This document shows positions 1 to 8,524 of a stretch of DNA of 64,000 nucleotides, one piece after another. This stretch comes from an uncultured Roseburia sp. (GTDB lineage Bacteria > Bacillota > Clostridia > Lachnospirales > Lachnospiraceae). Each line of letters starts with the position of its first letter. Position 1 is the stretch's first letter. The stretch lies in assembly GCA_947383215.1 (NCBI GenBank), contig CANDCP010000010.1:1-64000 (forward strand), in the 5' to 3' direction. The translations under genes and the position numbers were made by a program. Below the pieces are notes generated by a model that did not search any database, was not told where the DNA came from, and worked only from the letters and a program-made list of their open reading frames with translations.

Positions 1-123
1 AAACGCGGAAAAACGCTTGTCAATTCGCAGGAGCAATTCTGCAAAGAAGCGGTGGAGGCGGTTCCGAAGCAGGCGGACGTGTTCAAAGACCGGGTGTTTG
101 TTCCGGCGGAGCCGTTAAGTTAA
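1..123 (+). CDS. 3' end of an unidentified gene (cut by window edge)
   Basis: Frame 1 is open from the first base to a TAA at 121-123 and encodes the last 40 residues of a protein ending in VFVPAEPLS. The reading frame is hydrophilic and codon use resembles its neighbours. No start is present because the gene begins outside the window. I do not recognise the family from this fragment. Confidence 0.5.
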   Translation, partial: KRGKTLVNSQEQFCKEAVEAVPKQADVFKDRVFVPAEPLS

Positions 124-305
124 AATCCGGAATTTGTGCTGTCAGGCAGCAAATCCCGGCGCAGGACACAAAATATAGATTTATTTTTGAAATGCGGTTA
201 AATGACAGGAACATTATACCGATATATATATTGAAACCAGAGAAATATGAATCCAGGGAGGGATAAGCCGCATACGGATATGAGGAACTTTTCAAAGTTT
301 CATCA

Positions 306-521
306 GTGTCGTTGGTGACGGCGACAATTGATGCAAAATCAAAACGCAGGGATGCGAATACTCCGGAACAGCATAAGAAGGTGAACAAGCCGTTTGAAGA
401 AGTGCTCAGGGAGAAAACCGAAAGGCTTCAGCCAAATGATGTGACAATGTATCAGATGGCAGGTTATACCAGAGATGCAAAAAGTATTTATTACATGGTA
501 CCGCAGAGGGAATATGTATAA
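306..521 (+). CDS. small hypothetical protein, start uncertain
   Basis: A 71-residue soluble, lysine- and arginine-rich protein that ends in a tyrosine-rich tail (AGYTRDAKSIYYMVPQREYV). I do not recognise a named domain. The listed start is GTG with no good ribosome binding site. The same frame stays open upstream to a TAA at 264-266 and still reads like protein (YGYEELFKVSSVS), while a GGGAGGG sits at about 256-262 and an ATG in another frame lies at 280. The true N-terminus may therefore be longer, or a single-base frameshift may have damaged the start. It is followed directly by a strong terminator, which supports its being a transcribed gene. Confidence 0.5.
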   Translation: MSLVTATIDAKSKRRDANTPEQHKKVNKPFEEVLREKTERLQPNDVTMYQMAGYTRDAKSIYYMVPQREYV

Positions 522-580
522 AAAACAGCCATGGCTGACCGTCCTTAATATAAGGACATTCAGTGCATGGCTGTTTTTTT
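520..580. terminator. bidirectional rho-independent terminator
   Basis: Arms AAAAACAGCCATG (about 521-533) and CATGGCTGTTTTTTT (566-580) pair; inside them a second hairpin GTCCTTA/TAAGGAC sits at 541-557. A-run on one side and T-run on the other allow it to serve both the small ORF on the plus strand and the PHP gene on the minus strand. Confidence 0.85.
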
Positions 581-581
581 C

Positions 582-1469
582 TCAATCGACGCCGTTTGGC
601 TTAGAAGTCTCTGAAATCCTGTCGGCCCTGTTTCGAATCGGGAGAAGAATTTCATAGGGAACAAAGAGCTTTCCGGCGCCGTACCCCATTCGAATTTGCG
701 GTTTATTGTCGCCGTGGAAATCGGAACCGCCGGAAATCATCAGATCGGCGTCTCTGGCAATTGACTTGAGATTGCGCTCGTCGTCCGGCTGATGCGACGT
801 ATAGATGGCTTCCACGCCGTCGAGGCCGAAATCCTTCAGGAAGAACAAAAATTTTTTGACATTCTCCAGACTCATATGATAGCGGAGCGGGTGCGCGAGA
901 AAAGCGGCTCCCTTTGCGTCGTGAATCAGACGGATTGCATCCGTGGCGGAAATTTTATCTCTCGGCACAAAGCATCGGCAGTCGTCGCCGAGATATCTGT
1001 CAAACACAAGCTTCCGGCTCTTGACGCAGCCGTGGTCGACAAGATATTTTGCAATATTTCCCCTCGTGATAATCCGGTCCGGGTTTTCGGCCAACAGAGC
1101 GTCGTAGGTGATGTCGAATCCTTCCGCCGCCAGCAGAGAGACCATTTTTTTATTGCGTTCTTCGCGCAGATACCGAAAAGTATCCAGTTGTTTTTGAAGA
1201 GTTTCATCCTCCGGGTCTATATAGAAACCAAGCATATGAATTTCTTTTCCCTGATATTCGCAGGAAAGCTCTAAGCCCGGAACAATTTCAACATTCGTGC
1301 CGCATGCCGCGTAAACGGCTTCTCTGACGCCGGATATGCTGTCGTGATCGGTAAGGGCAAACGCGCCAAGTCCGCTCTCTTGGGCGAGCGCAACCAGTTG
1401 GGTCGGCGTGTACGTGCCGTCCGAACCGGTAGAATGTACATGCAAGTCAATACGTTTTAAATCCGGCAT
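582..1469 (-). CDS. PHP-domain phosphoesterase (TrpH/YciV/RNase AM family)
   Basis: 295 residues. The PHP metal-site motifs are all visible: HVH at 10-12, SDG at 16-18, TDHDS at 40-44, GLELS at 65-69, H78, a HPL motif in the middle and GGSDFHG near the C-terminus. Family members (E. coli YciV, Chromobacterium 3',5'-nucleoside bisphosphatase) are trinuclear-metal phosphoesterases acting on nucleoside bisphosphates or 5' ends of RNA; which substrate is used here cannot be read from sequence. Start ATG is preceded by GGGAGG on the minus strand, and a consensus promoter lies about 60 bp upstream. Stand-alone gene, divergent from the infC operon. Confidence 0.88.
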   Translation of the reverse strand: MPDLKRIDLHVHSTGSDGTYTPTQLVALAQESGLGAFALTDHDSISGVREAVYAACGTNVEIVPGLELSCEYQGKEIHMLGFYIDPEDETLQKQLDTFRYLREERNKKMVSLLAAEGFDITYDALLAENPDRIITRGNIAKYLVDHGCVKSRKLVFDRYLGDDCRCFVPRDKISATDAIRLIHDAKGAAFLAHPLRYHMSLENVKKFLFFLKDFGLDGVEAIYTSHQPDDERNLKSIARDADLMISGGSDFHGDNKPQIRMGYGAGKLFVPYEILLPIRNRADRISETSKPNGVD

Positions 1470-1528
1470 AGGAAATACCTCCCTGTATTATTGTCAGCAG
1501 CGCGCGCCAGACGGGCTGCGTTATGCCT

Positions 1529-1557
1529 ATTATACCACAGACAATTTCGTTTCGCAA
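1529..1557 (-). promoter_or_regulatory. putative sigma-A promoter for the PHP gene
   Basis: On the minus strand TTGCGA (1557-1552) and TATAAT (1534-1529) are separated by 17 bp. The spacing is ideal and the -10 hexamer is perfect. Confidence 0.65.
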
Positions 1558-1613
1558 AAAGGGCAGATCAGATCGATGGGATCGGGACCGGAAAAAACAG
1601 GAAAATAAAGTTC

Positions 1614-1643
1614 TTGACAGATAAAAGCGTTTTGTGTTATAGT
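1614..1643 (+). promoter_or_regulatory. putative sigma-A promoter of the infC-rpmI-rplT operon
   Basis: TTGACA (1614-1619), 18-bp spacer, TATAGT (1638-1643). It is placed so that the transcript would start at about 1650 and carry a leader of about 155 nt before infC. Confidence 0.75.
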
Positions 1644-1649
1644 ACATAC

Positions 1650-1792
1650 GTTGTAAAAAGCAAAGTAGAGTATCCACTCTCACCTTAGCGCATCTTAGCG
1701 ACTAAGAGTCTGTATATGAGTTTCGTTCCGGGAATCATTTGGGTGGATAGTCTGTCTATCCACCTTTTTTACGTATATACAAACATTATTTT
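1650..1792 (+). ncRNA. L20-type leader (attenuator) of the infC operon
   Basis: The untranslated leader contains two mutually exclusive pairings. TATCCAC at 1671-1677 is complementary to GTGGATA (1743-1749), the left arm of the terminator that ends the leader. When the early segment pairs with it, the terminator cannot form. Firmicute infC-rpmI-rplT operons are known to be controlled by ribosomal protein L20 through a leader RNA that mimics its 23S rRNA site. Position and architecture fit that class, though the L20-binding fold itself was not checked against a covariance model. Confidence 0.7.
1742..1770 (+). terminator. leader terminator upstream of infC
   Basis: Perfect 9-bp stem GGTGGATAG / CTATCCACC (1742-1750 with 1756-1764), loop of five, then T6 at 1765-1770. 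It lies between promoter and first gene, so it acts as an attenuator rather than an operon end. Confidence 0.85.
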
Positions 1793-1806
1793 GGAGGTGT
1801 ACGACC

Positions 1807-2313
1807 ATTAGCAATTTGATGATCAACGAACAAATCAGAGATAAGGAAGTCCGTCTGATTGGTGTAGACGGAGAACAGCTTGGCATTATGCCGTCGAGAG
1901 AGGCATTAAAGCTTGCGCAGGAGGCAGAACTTGATCTGGTGAAGATCGCCCCTACGGCCAAGCCGCCGGTATGTAAGATCATTGACTACGGAAAATACCG
2001 TTATGAGCTTGCAAGAAAAGAAAAAGAGGCGAAGAAAAAACAAAAGACGGTAGAAATCAAAGAAATCCGTATGTCGCCCAATATCGATTCGAACGATTTG
2101 AACACCAAAATGAATGCTGCAAAAAAGTTTCTTTCCAAAGGAGATAAGGTGAAAGTTACTTTAAGATTCCGCGGCAGAGAGATGGCGCATATGCAGACCA
2201 GCAAGCACATTTTAGACGATTTTGCCGCAGAACTTGCCGAAGTTGCAGTTGTGGAAAAAGCGCCGAAGCTTGAGGGGAGAAGTATCAGTATGGTGCTGGC
2301 AGAGAAAAAATAA
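1807..2313 (+). CDS. infC: translation initiation factor IF-3, AUU start
   Basis: IF-3 binds the 30S subunit and checks the start codon. The protein has the N-domain ([21 protein letters not shown]), a lysine-rich linker around residue 80 and the C-domain ([12 protein letters not shown]). Start choice: GGAGGT at 1793-1798 is 8 nt from an in-frame ATT at 1807, but 17 nt from TTG 1816 and 20 nt from ATG 1819. ATT therefore fits best and gives 168 residues beginning (M)[11 protein letters not shown] is the classic infC start and lets IF-3 repress its own translation. First gene of the infC-rpmI-rplT operon. Confidence 0.95.
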   Translation: MSNLMINEQIRDKEVRLIGVDGEQLGIMPSREALKLAQEAELDLVKIAPTAKPPVCKIIDYGKYRYELARKEKEAKKKQKTVEIKEIRMSPNIDSNDLNTKMNAAKKFLSKGDKVKVTLRFRGREMAHMQTSKHILDDFAAELAEVAVVEKAPKLEGRSISMVLAEKK

Positions 2314-2333
2314 TTTTTAAGGAGGAATACATC

Positions 2334-2531
2334 ATGCCAAAACAGAAAACGAAAAGAGCCGCTGCAAAGCGTTTCAAAGTAACCGCAACAGGAAAATTAA
2401 AAAGAAATAAAGCTTATAGAAGACATATTCTGACAAAGAAGACAAGAAAGCTCAAAAGAGGGCTTAGGAAACCGGCTATGGTTGACGCCAGCAATGTAAA
2501 GAATATGAAAAAGGTTTTACCGTATTTATAA
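2334..2531 (+). CDS. rpmI: 50S ribosomal protein L35
   Basis: 65 residues, very basic, with the L35 pattern [21 protein letters not shown] and RRHIL. The start ATG follows AAGGAGG at good spacing. It sits 20 bp after infC and 24 bp before rplT, the standard operon order. Component of the large ribosomal subunit. Confidence 0.97.
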   Translation: MPKQKTKRAAAKRFKVTATGKLKRNKAYRRHILTKKTRKLKRGLRKPAMVDASNVKNMKKVLPYL

Positions 2532-2555
2532 GAAAAGGTGAAGGAGGAATAGATC

Positions 2556-2912
2556 ATGGCAAGAGTAAAAGGCGGACTGGGCGCAAAAAAGAGACATAAC
2601 AGAGTGTTGAAATTGGCAAAAGGTTACAGAGGCGCCAGATCCAAACAGTATAGAGTAGCAAAACAGTCTGTAATGAGAGCCTTAACAAGTTCTTATGCGG
2701 GCAGAAAACAGAGAAAGAGACAGTTCAGACAGCTGTGGATTGCGCGTATCAATGCGGCGGCGAGAATGAACGGCTTGTCATACAGCAGATTTATGTACGG
2801 ACTGAAGCTGGCCGGCGTTGAGATGAACCGCAAAATGCTTGCGGAGCTTGCGGTAAACGACGCGGAAGGATTTACGGCTTTAGCGGAGCTTGCAAAATCA
2901 AAAGTGGCGTAA
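2556..2912 (+). CDS. rplT: 50S ribosomal protein L20
   Basis: 118 residues, basic, with the L20 signatures [18 protein letters not shown] and RINAAAR near residue 65. L20 is an early 50S assembly protein and in Firmicutes is the autoregulator of this operon through the leader RNA. AAGGAGG precedes the ATG. A terminator starts 6 bp after the stop. Confidence 0.97.
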   Translation: MARVKGGLGAKKRHNRVLKLAKGYRGARSKQYRVAKQSVMRALTSSYAGRKQRKRQFRQLWIARINAAARMNGLSYSRFMYGLKLAGVEMNRKMLAELAVNDAEGFTALAELAKSKVA

Positions 2913-2918
2913 TGAACG

Positions 2919-2948
2919 GGAACAGCTTCTTAGGAGCTGTTCTTTTTG
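2919..2948. terminator. rho-independent terminator after rplT
   Basis: GGAACAGCT (2919-2927) pairs with AGCTGTTCT (2935-2943) followed by T-rich TTTTTG. The hairpin overlaps the last codons of the convergent AraC gene, so the two genes share this end. Confidence 0.8.
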
Positions 2949-3778
2949 TTCACGGATTTTTTCAAGCGGTATTCCCGTGGAGCCATCCCTTTTGCCTTCC
3001 GAAAGGTTTTGGAAAAATACAGACTGTTGTCAAAGCCGACGGAATTTGCGACGGCGGCGATGGAGAGCGCAGTGTGTTCCAGCAGATAACAGGCCTGCCG
3101 GATGCGAAATTCCGTAAGATATTCTTTGGGCGACTCCTGCAAAATTGTCTCAAAGGATCGAAACAGATGGCTCCTGCTGACGCCCACATAACCGGAGATA
3201 TCTTCGACCGTAATCGGATAAGAATAGTTTGCCGAAATGTAGGAGACGGCTTTTTGGACATAGCTTCCGGCTGTGTCAAGGGATTTGTTTTCGGAGGAAT
3301 TCTTCATAAACAGAGCCAGCGTCTGATAGAGACGTCCGGTCATTTCCACGGAATCGACAAAACGGTTTCCCCGCGCCCTGTAAATACCGAGCAGCTGTTC
3401 GCGGATTTCGTCGCAAAGCCCGTCCGTGACAAGTACGGGAGTCGATTTTGAAAAATCGGTGGCGTTTAAGATAATAGACGCATCGCTCCCGTTAAATCCG
3501 ACCCAGGCATACTCCCATGGAAATTCTGTGTCCGCATAATACGTTACCTCTGTCTGCGGGTAGACAAGGAAGGTATCGCCGGCGTGCAGGGTGTAAGCGG
3601 CGCCGTTGACTTCATAGCATCCCTTTCCTGAAATCACATGGTGAATGAGATAGTGGTCGCGGATTCCCGGTCCCCATTGATACCCGGGCTCACAGTTTTG
3701 AAAACCGACGTTGTAGACGCACAGAGAGACGAGCTCTTTTTGTGTGTCTTTATAAGAATTTTTATATTTCTGCTCCAT
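2930..3778 (-). CDS. AraC-family transcriptional regulator
   Basis: 282 residues. The N-terminal half is an AraC-type cupin sensor (GPGIRDHYLIHHVISGKGCYEVNG, a ligand-binding beta-barrel, residues about 20-110). The last 100 residues hold two helix-turn-helix units: ITVEDISGYVGVSRSHLFRSF and a second with SVGFDNSLYFSKTFRKAKGM, the AraC signature. Such regulators usually control sugar uptake or catabolic genes; no candidate target is adjacent except divergent galE 147 bp away. AAAGGGG precedes the ATG on the minus strand. Ligand unknown. Confidence 0.92.
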   Translation of the reverse strand: MEQKYKNSYKDTQKELVSLCVYNVGFQNCEPGYQWGPGIRDHYLIHHVISGKGCYEVNGAAYTLHAGDTFLVYPQTEVTYYADTEFPWEYAWVGFNGSDASIILNATDFSKSTPVLVTDGLCDEIREQLLGIYRARGNRFVDSVEMTGRLYQTLALFMKNSSENKSLDTAGSYVQKAVSYISANYSYPITVEDISGYVGVSRSHLFRSFETILQESPKEYLTEFRIRQACYLLEHTALSIAAVANSVGFDNSLYFSKTFRKAKGMAPREYRLKKSVNKKNSS

Positions 3779-3862
3779 AAAGACGCCCCTTTCTTTCCGT
3801 TAATCATAAATGATAATAAAAAAGTATGCAACAAAATCACATATTTTATATTCATTTTAGTC

Positions 3863-3891
3863 TGTTTTTTCTTTTACAAAAACGGTATACT
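3863..3891 (+). promoter_or_regulatory. possible promoter of galE
   Basis: A good -10 TATACT lies at 3886-3891, 35 bp before galE. The hexamer 17 bp upstream (TGTTTT) is a poor -35. The region is AT-rich and also serves the divergent AraC gene. Confidence 0.35.
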
Positions 3892-3925
3892 AAATACAAA
3901 TCAAACATAACAAGGAGATGAACCT

Positions 3926-4942
3926 ATGAAAATTTTAGTGACAGGAGGCGCCGGATATATCGGAAGCCATACGTGCGTGGAATTATTGAACGCCGGGCAC
4001 GAGGTAGTTGTGTTGGACAACCTTTCGAATTCCAGCGAAAAATCCTTAGCGCGCGTGGAAGCGCTGACCGGAAAGACCGTCGATTTTTATAAGGGCGATA
4101 TTCTGGACCGGGAAATTCTAAGCCGCATATTCCGGGAAAAAAACATTGACGGCTGTATCCATTTCGCAGGCTTAAAGGCTGTCGCCGAATCGGTTGCAAA
4201 GCCTTGGGAATATTATAACAACAACATTGCCGGTACATTGACGCTGGTGGACGCGATGCGCAAAAACGGATGCAAGAATCTGATTTTTTCGTCCTCGGCG
4301 ACGGTATACGGCGATCCCGCGGAAATACCGATTACGGAAGAATGCCCGAAGGGACAGTGCACCAATCCTTACGGCTGGACGAAATCTATGCTGGAGCAGA
4401 TCCTTTCCGATATTCAAAAAGCCGATCCGGAATGGAATGTGATTCTGCTCCGCTATTTCAATCCGATCGGCGCGCATCCGTCGGGAACGATCGGCGAGAA
4501 TCCGAACGGGATTCCAAATAATCTGATGCCGTATATCACCCAGGTCGCAGTCGGAAAATTAAAAGAGCTCGGCGTTTTCGGAAACGATTACGATACGCCG
4601 GACGGGACGGGCGTCCGGGATTATATCCATGTGGTAGATCTGGCCGTCGGCCATGTAAAAGCGCTAAAGAAAATTGAGGAGAGAGCGGGACTTTGTATTT
4701 ATAATCTTGGCACGGGACACGGGTACAGTGTGTTAGACATTGTAAAAAATTTTGAAGAGGCGAACGGCGTTTCGATTCCTTACAGCATCAAGCCCAGGCG
4801 CGCAGGCGATATTGCTTCCTGTTACTGCGACCCCTCGAAGGCAAAGCGGGAGCTTGGCTGGGAGGCAAACTGCGGGATTCGTGAGATGTGCGCGGATTCC
4901 TGGAGATGGCAGAAAAATAATCCGAACGGTTACGACGACTAA
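3926..4942 (+). CDS. galE: UDP-glucose 4-epimerase
   Basis: 338 residues, the usual GalE length. NAD-binding GxxGxxG at 7-13, [10 protein letters not shown] at 121-130 with the catalytic Ser/Thr, and YxxxK as Y149/K153. It interconverts UDP-glucose and UDP-galactose in the Leloir pathway and supplies UDP-galactose for wall and capsule polymers. AAGGAG precedes the ATG. No galK or galT is nearby, so a role in surface polysaccharide is as likely as galactose catabolism. Divergent from the AraC regulator, but no direct evidence links them. Confidence 0.95.
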   Translation: MKILVTGGAGYIGSHTCVELLNAGHEVVVLDNLSNSSEKSLARVEALTGKTVDFYKGDILDREILSRIFREKNIDGCIHFAGLKAVAESVAKPWEYYNNNIAGTLTLVDAMRKNGCKNLIFSSSATVYGDPAEIPITEECPKGQCTNPYGWTKSMLEQILSDIQKADPEWNVILLRYFNPIGAHPSGTIGENPNGIPNNLMPYITQVAVGKLKELGVFGNDYDTPDGTGVRDYIHVVDLAVGHVKALKKIEERAGLCIYNLGTGHGYSVLDIVKNFEEANGVSIPYSIKPRRAGDIASCYCDPSKAKRELGWEANCGIREMCADSWRWQKNNPNGYDD

Positions 4943-5038
4943 AAACGGCGGCATAGCAAAGTATGCCCGGCGCATTTGACATAGGATATGCAGGGTACGC
5001 ATAAGGTATAACAAGAAAGTATATGCGGAGATAGGACA

Positions 5039-5887
5039 ATGCATGACACTTTGTTGTTAAAAAAGTACCATGGCCTTGGCAATGATTATCTTGTCTTGGA
5101 CCCGAATAAAAATGAGATCCAGCTTCAGGAACGTCACATTGTGCGCCTCTGCCGCAGAAACATCGGGGTGGGCGCGGACGGCATTCTCTATGGGCCGTTA
5201 TTCCGGGACGAAAAAATCTGCGTGCAGATTTTTAATCCCGACGGCAGCGAGGCGGAGCGCAGCGGCAACGGGGTGCGGATTTTTGCAAAATACCTTTTAG
5301 ATGAAGGATATGTGGATAAAAAACAGTTTTCCCTGTATACAAAAGCCGGAAAAGTGACTGTGGATTTTCTGAATGAGGACGGAAGCAGAATGCGGGTCAA
5401 TATGGGAAAGGCCCGGTTTGCCGGGGGCGTCTTAAAAGGCAGCTACGGCGAAAACGAGATGATTAACGAGCCTCTTTTGTTCCGCGACCGCCTCTATAAT
5501 GCCACCTGTGTGTCGATGGGAAACCCAAACTGCGTGATTATGATGGAAGAGGTGAATGCGAAAAAGGCAAAGGAGCTTGGGCCGTACGTTGAAAATGCGC
5601 CGTATTTTCCAAACCGGATCAATATGCAGCTCTGTCACGTGATCGACAGAAGCCATGTACAGGTAGAGATTTACGAGCGCGGAGCCGGCTATACCATGGC
5701 CTCCGGCACTGGCGCCTGCGCGGCGGCAACGGCTGCGTACCGGCTTGGGCTTACGGATAACCGGATTACGGTGACAATGCCGGGCGGAGAGCTTCTGGTA
5801 GAAATCGAAGATGATATGACGGTTTTTCTGACCGGCGATGTAAAAAATATCGGAACCGTACTTTTGGCGGAGAATTTTTTTGCATAG
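5039..5887 (+). CDS. dapF: diaminopimelate epimerase-like protein with Ser in place of both catalytic Cys
   Basis: 282 residues with the full DapF fold: N-terminal KKYHGLGNDYLVLD, NPDGSEAE..GNG near 67-78, GNPNCV at 161-166, ERGAG at 213-217 and GTGACAA near the end. DapF converts LL- to meso-diaminopimelate for lysine and peptidoglycan. Canonical enzymes use two cysteines as acid and base, in AEMCGNG and ACGTGACA. Here both are serine: S75 (AERSGNG) and S222 (ASGTGACA); C227 of the second motif remains. Activity may be altered, or this is a distinct clade that works with serine, or a related racemase. GGAG lies 8 nt before the ATG. The gene follows galE by 96 bp and ends at a strong terminator. 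Confidence 0.8.
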   Translation: MHDTLLLKKYHGLGNDYLVLDPNKNEIQLQERHIVRLCRRNIGVGADGILYGPLFRDEKICVQIFNPDGSEAERSGNGVRIFAKYLLDEGYVDKKQFSLYTKAGKVTVDFLNEDGSRMRVNMGKARFAGGVLKGSYGENEMINEPLLFRDRLYNATCVSMGNPNCVIMMEEVNAKKAKELGPYVENAPYFPNRINMQLCHVIDRSHVQVEIYERGAGYTMASGTGACAAATAAYRLGLTDNRITVTMPGGELLVEIEDDMTVFLTGDVKNIGTVLLAENFFA

Positions 5888-5913
5888 ACGCAGATAACAT
5901 GAGAGCGCATTCC

Positions 5914-5947
5914 AAAAAGGCTGCCCCGGCAAACGGGCGGCCTTTTT
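5914..5947 (+). terminator. rho-independent terminator after dapF
   Basis: AAAAAGGCTGCCC (5914-5926) pairs with GGGCGGCCTTTTT (5935-5947) around an 8-nt loop, ending in a T-run. Confidence 0.85.
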
Positions 5948-5974
5948 CGATTGCCTTTGTTTTGCACAAATCCT

Positions 5975-6003
5975 TTGACAATTTTCTCTTTCCTGTATAG
6001 AAT
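5975..6003 (+). promoter_or_regulatory. putative sigma-A promoter of argS
   Basis: TTGACA (5975-5980), 17-bp spacer, TAGAAT (5998-6003), about 50 bp before argS. I see no T-box in the short leader, only a small GCGG/CCGC hairpin near 6022-6034. Confidence 0.75.
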
Positions 6004-6055
6004 GGTAAGAGATTTACAAGAGCGGAACAACCGCACAGGAAAGGAACAATAGGAA

Positions 6056-7825
6056 ATGAAAAAAATTCTTGATTTGATTACCGATGAGATGGTAACGGCA
6101 TTTGAAAAAGCGGGATACGATGCAAAATATGCGAGAGTGACGCTCTCGAACAGACCCGATCTGTGCGAGTATCAATGTAACGGAGCCATGGCGGCGGCAA
6201 AAGAATATAAAAAAGCGCCGATTCTGATTGCAAACGAGGTGATCGGACAGCTTTCGGCCAATTCGGTGTTCGAGGCGGTAGAGGCAGTCAACCCGGGATT
6301 TATCAATCTCAAAATTTCCACGGAATTTTTGGCGGAATATCTCGGGAAAATGGAAGCGGACAAAGAGCGGCTGGGATGTGAGAAGACGGAGCGTCCGAAA
6401 ACAATCATGATCGACTACGGCGGACCGAATGTGGCCAAGCCGCTTCACGTCGGGCACCTTCGCTCGGCGATTATCGGCGAGAGTATCAAGCGGATCGGCA
6501 AATTCGTCGGACACCGCATGATCGGGGACGTACACCTCGGCGACTGGGGACTTCAGATGGGACTGATTATAACGGAATTAAAGGAAAGACAGCCGCAGCT
6601 CGTCTATTTTGACGAGGGGTACGAGGGGGAGTATCCGTTGGAACCGCCGTTTACCATATCGGAATTAGAAGAAATTTATCCGACGGCAAGCGCAAAATCG
6701 AAAGAAGACGAAACCTACAAGGAAAACGCCATGCAGGCCACCTTCGAGCTTCAGCACGGGAGAAGGGGTTACCAGGCGCTGCTTAAACATATTCTGGAGG
6801 TGTCGGTTTGCGATTTGAAGAAAAATTACGCAAACCTGGACGTATCGTTTGAGCTCTGGAAGGGAGAGTCCGACGCGCAGCCGTATATTCCGGACATGGT
6901 GCAAAAGATGAAAGACGAGGGGTACGCTTACATCAGTGAAGGCGCGCTTGTCGTAGACGTAAAAGAAGAGACTGATGCGAAAGAAATTCCGCCGTGTATG
7001 ATATTAAAATCGGACGGAGCGTCCCTTTATAATACGACGGATCTCGCGACCATCGTATGTCGTATGAGAGACTATCATCCGGACGAGATTATTTATGTCG
7101 TGGACAAACGGCAGGAATTGTATTTTACGCAGGTTTTCCGGTGCGCGAGAAAAACGCGCCTCGTCGGGGAAGATACAAAGCTGACCTTTCTCGGATTCGG
7201 GACGATGAACGGAAAAGACGGCAAGCCGTTTAAGACGAGAGAGGGCGGCGTTATGCGTTTGGAAACGCTGATTTCCAACATTCAAGAAGAAATGTACAAA
7301 AAAATTGCCGACAACCGCACCGTAGAGGAAGAGCAGGCAAGAGAAACGGCAAAGATCGTCGCGTTGTCTGCCGTAAAATACGGAGATCTTTCCAACCAGG
7401 CGTCCAAAGATTACATTTTTGATATCGAGCGTTTTACTTCCTTTGAAGGAAACACGGGACCTTATATTCTCTATACCATTGTCCGCATCAAGTCAATTCT
7501 GAACAAATACCGGGAGGCCGGCTTGGATGCGAAGGATGCAAAAATTCTGAGCGCCCGTTCAGAAAGCGAAAAAGCGCTTATGCTGGAAATCTCTAAATTC
7601 AACAGCGTGATGGAAAACGCATTTGAGGAGACTGCGCCGCACAAGGTCTGCTCCTACATTTATGATCTGGCAAACGCGCTGAATCATTTTTATCATGAGA
7701 CAAAAATTATGACCGAGGAAGATATAGACGCGCAGGCGTCCTATATCCGCCTGTTACAGCTGACGAAACGCGTTCTGGAAATCTGCATTGACGTACTGGG
7801 ATTTCAGGCGCCGGACCGGATGTGA
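6056..7825 (+). CDS. argS: arginyl-tRNA synthetase
   Basis: 589 residues, class I synthetase charging tRNA-Arg. An Add-1 N-terminal domain (about 1-115) is followed by the HIGH-type motif HVGH at 131-134 (PNVAKPLHVGHLRS) and, later, GKDGKPFKTREGG in place of KMSKS, as is usual for ArgRS. The C-terminal anticodon-binding DALR domain is seen from about residue 460 (GPYILYTIVRIKSIL onward). Own promoter; its stop overlaps the start of the next gene, so the two are co-translated. Confidence 0.97.
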   Translation: MKKILDLITDEMVTAFEKAGYDAKYARVTLSNRPDLCEYQCNGAMAAAKEYKKAPILIANEVIGQLSANSVFEAVEAVNPGFINLKISTEFLAEYLGKMEADKERLGCEKTERPKTIMIDYGGPNVAKPLHVGHLRSAIIGESIKRIGKFVGHRMIGDVHLGDWGLQMGLIITELKERQPQLVYFDEGYEGEYPLEPPFTISELEEIYPTASAKSKEDETYKENAMQATFELQHGRRGYQALLKHILEVSVCDLKKNYANLDVSFELWKGESDAQPYIPDMVQKMKDEGYAYISEGALVVDVKEETDAKEIPPCMILKSDGASLYNTTDLATIVCRMRDYHPDEIIYVVDKRQELYFTQVFRCARKTRLVGEDTKLTFLGFGTMNGKDGKPFKTREGGVMRLETLISNIQEEMYKKIADNRTVEEEQARETAKIVALSAVKYGDLSNQASKDYIFDIERFTSFEGNTGPYILYTIVRIKSILNKYREAGLDAKDAKILSARSESEKALMLEISKFNSVMENAFEETAPHKVCSYIYDLANALNHFYHETKIMTEEDIDAQASYIRLLQLTKRVLEICIDVLGFQAPDRM

Positions 7826-8469
7826 TGTTAGCGTCGATGAAGGGGGCGATCTTTGACCTGGACGGCACGCTGCTCGATTCTATGGGGGTCTGGCGGCAGA
7901 TTGACATCGTGTTTCTCGGGAAAAGAGGGTTTCGCGTCCCCGACGATTATTTAAAGGCAATCACCGCAAAAAATTTTTCGGATGCGGCTGCCTATACCAT
8001 CGCGCGCTTTGAACTGCCCGAGACCGAGGAGGCGGTTGTCGACGAGTGGTTTTCCATGGCGATCGACGCTTATGCCAACGACGTAAAATTAAAACCGTAT
8101 GTCAGGGAATACATAGAAAAGCTGAAACAGCGCGGAATTAAAATCGCCGCCGCAACCTCCTCGGACAGGCGGTTGTTTGAGCCGTGCTTAAGACGCCATG
8201 GGATTTATGAATTTTTTGATGCATTTGTTGTGACGACTGAAGTCAGACGTGCAAAAGGGTTTCCCGACGTCTATCAAAAGGCGGCCGAGCGTTTAAAACT
8301 TACTGAATCGGACTGTATCGTATACGAAGACATCCTAAAGGGGATTGAGGGTGCGAAGATGGGCGGATTTTATACGGTGGGAGTGGAGGATATCCATTCC
8401 TGTTATGAAAAAGAAGAGATCCGGCGTCTTTCAGACCGCTATATCGTATCTTTTCAGGAATTATTATAA
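7825..8469 (+). CDS. HAD-superfamily hydrolase (beta-phosphoglucomutase-like)
   Basis: About 214 residues. Motif I DLDGTLLDS gives the nucleophile D10 and acid/base D12, motif II is ATSSD (about 110), and motif IV is VYEDILKGIEGAK near 170. The alpha-helical cap between motifs I and II points to subfamily IA phosphatases or phosphoglucomutases of small phosphorylated metabolites; the substrate is unknown. The start ATG at 7825 overlaps the argS TGA (TGATG); a GTG three bases earlier is also possible. Confidence 0.85.
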   Translation: MLASMKGAIFDLDGTLLDSMGVWRQIDIVFLGKRGFRVPDDYLKAITAKNFSDAAAYTIARFELPETEEAVVDEWFSMAIDAYANDVKLKPYVREYIEKLKQRGIKIAAATSSDRRLFEPCLRRHGIYEFFDAFVVTTEVRRAKGFPDVYQKAAERLKLTESDCIVYEDILKGIEGAKMGGFYTVGVEDIHSCYEKEEIRRLSDRYIVSFQELL

Positions 8470-8480
8470 GAATTATTATA

Positions 8481-8521
8481 AAAAGAACCGGCAGAACAAT
8501 CTGTGTCTGTCGGTTCTTTTT
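8481..8521. terminator. bidirectional terminator between HAD and LUD genes
   Basis: AAAAGAACCGGCAGA (8481-8495) pairs with TCTGTCGGTTCTTTT (8506-8520), with A- and T-runs on either side, between two convergent genes. Confidence 0.85.
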
Positions 8522-8524
8522 CCT

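Noticed and set aside
2912..3451. 179-codon plus-strand frame after rplT
   Set aside because: Lies antisense within the AraC regulator and begins across the terminator.
5888..6055. T-box riboswitch before argS
   Set aside because: The leader is short and lacks the conserved antiterminator T-box bulge sequence.
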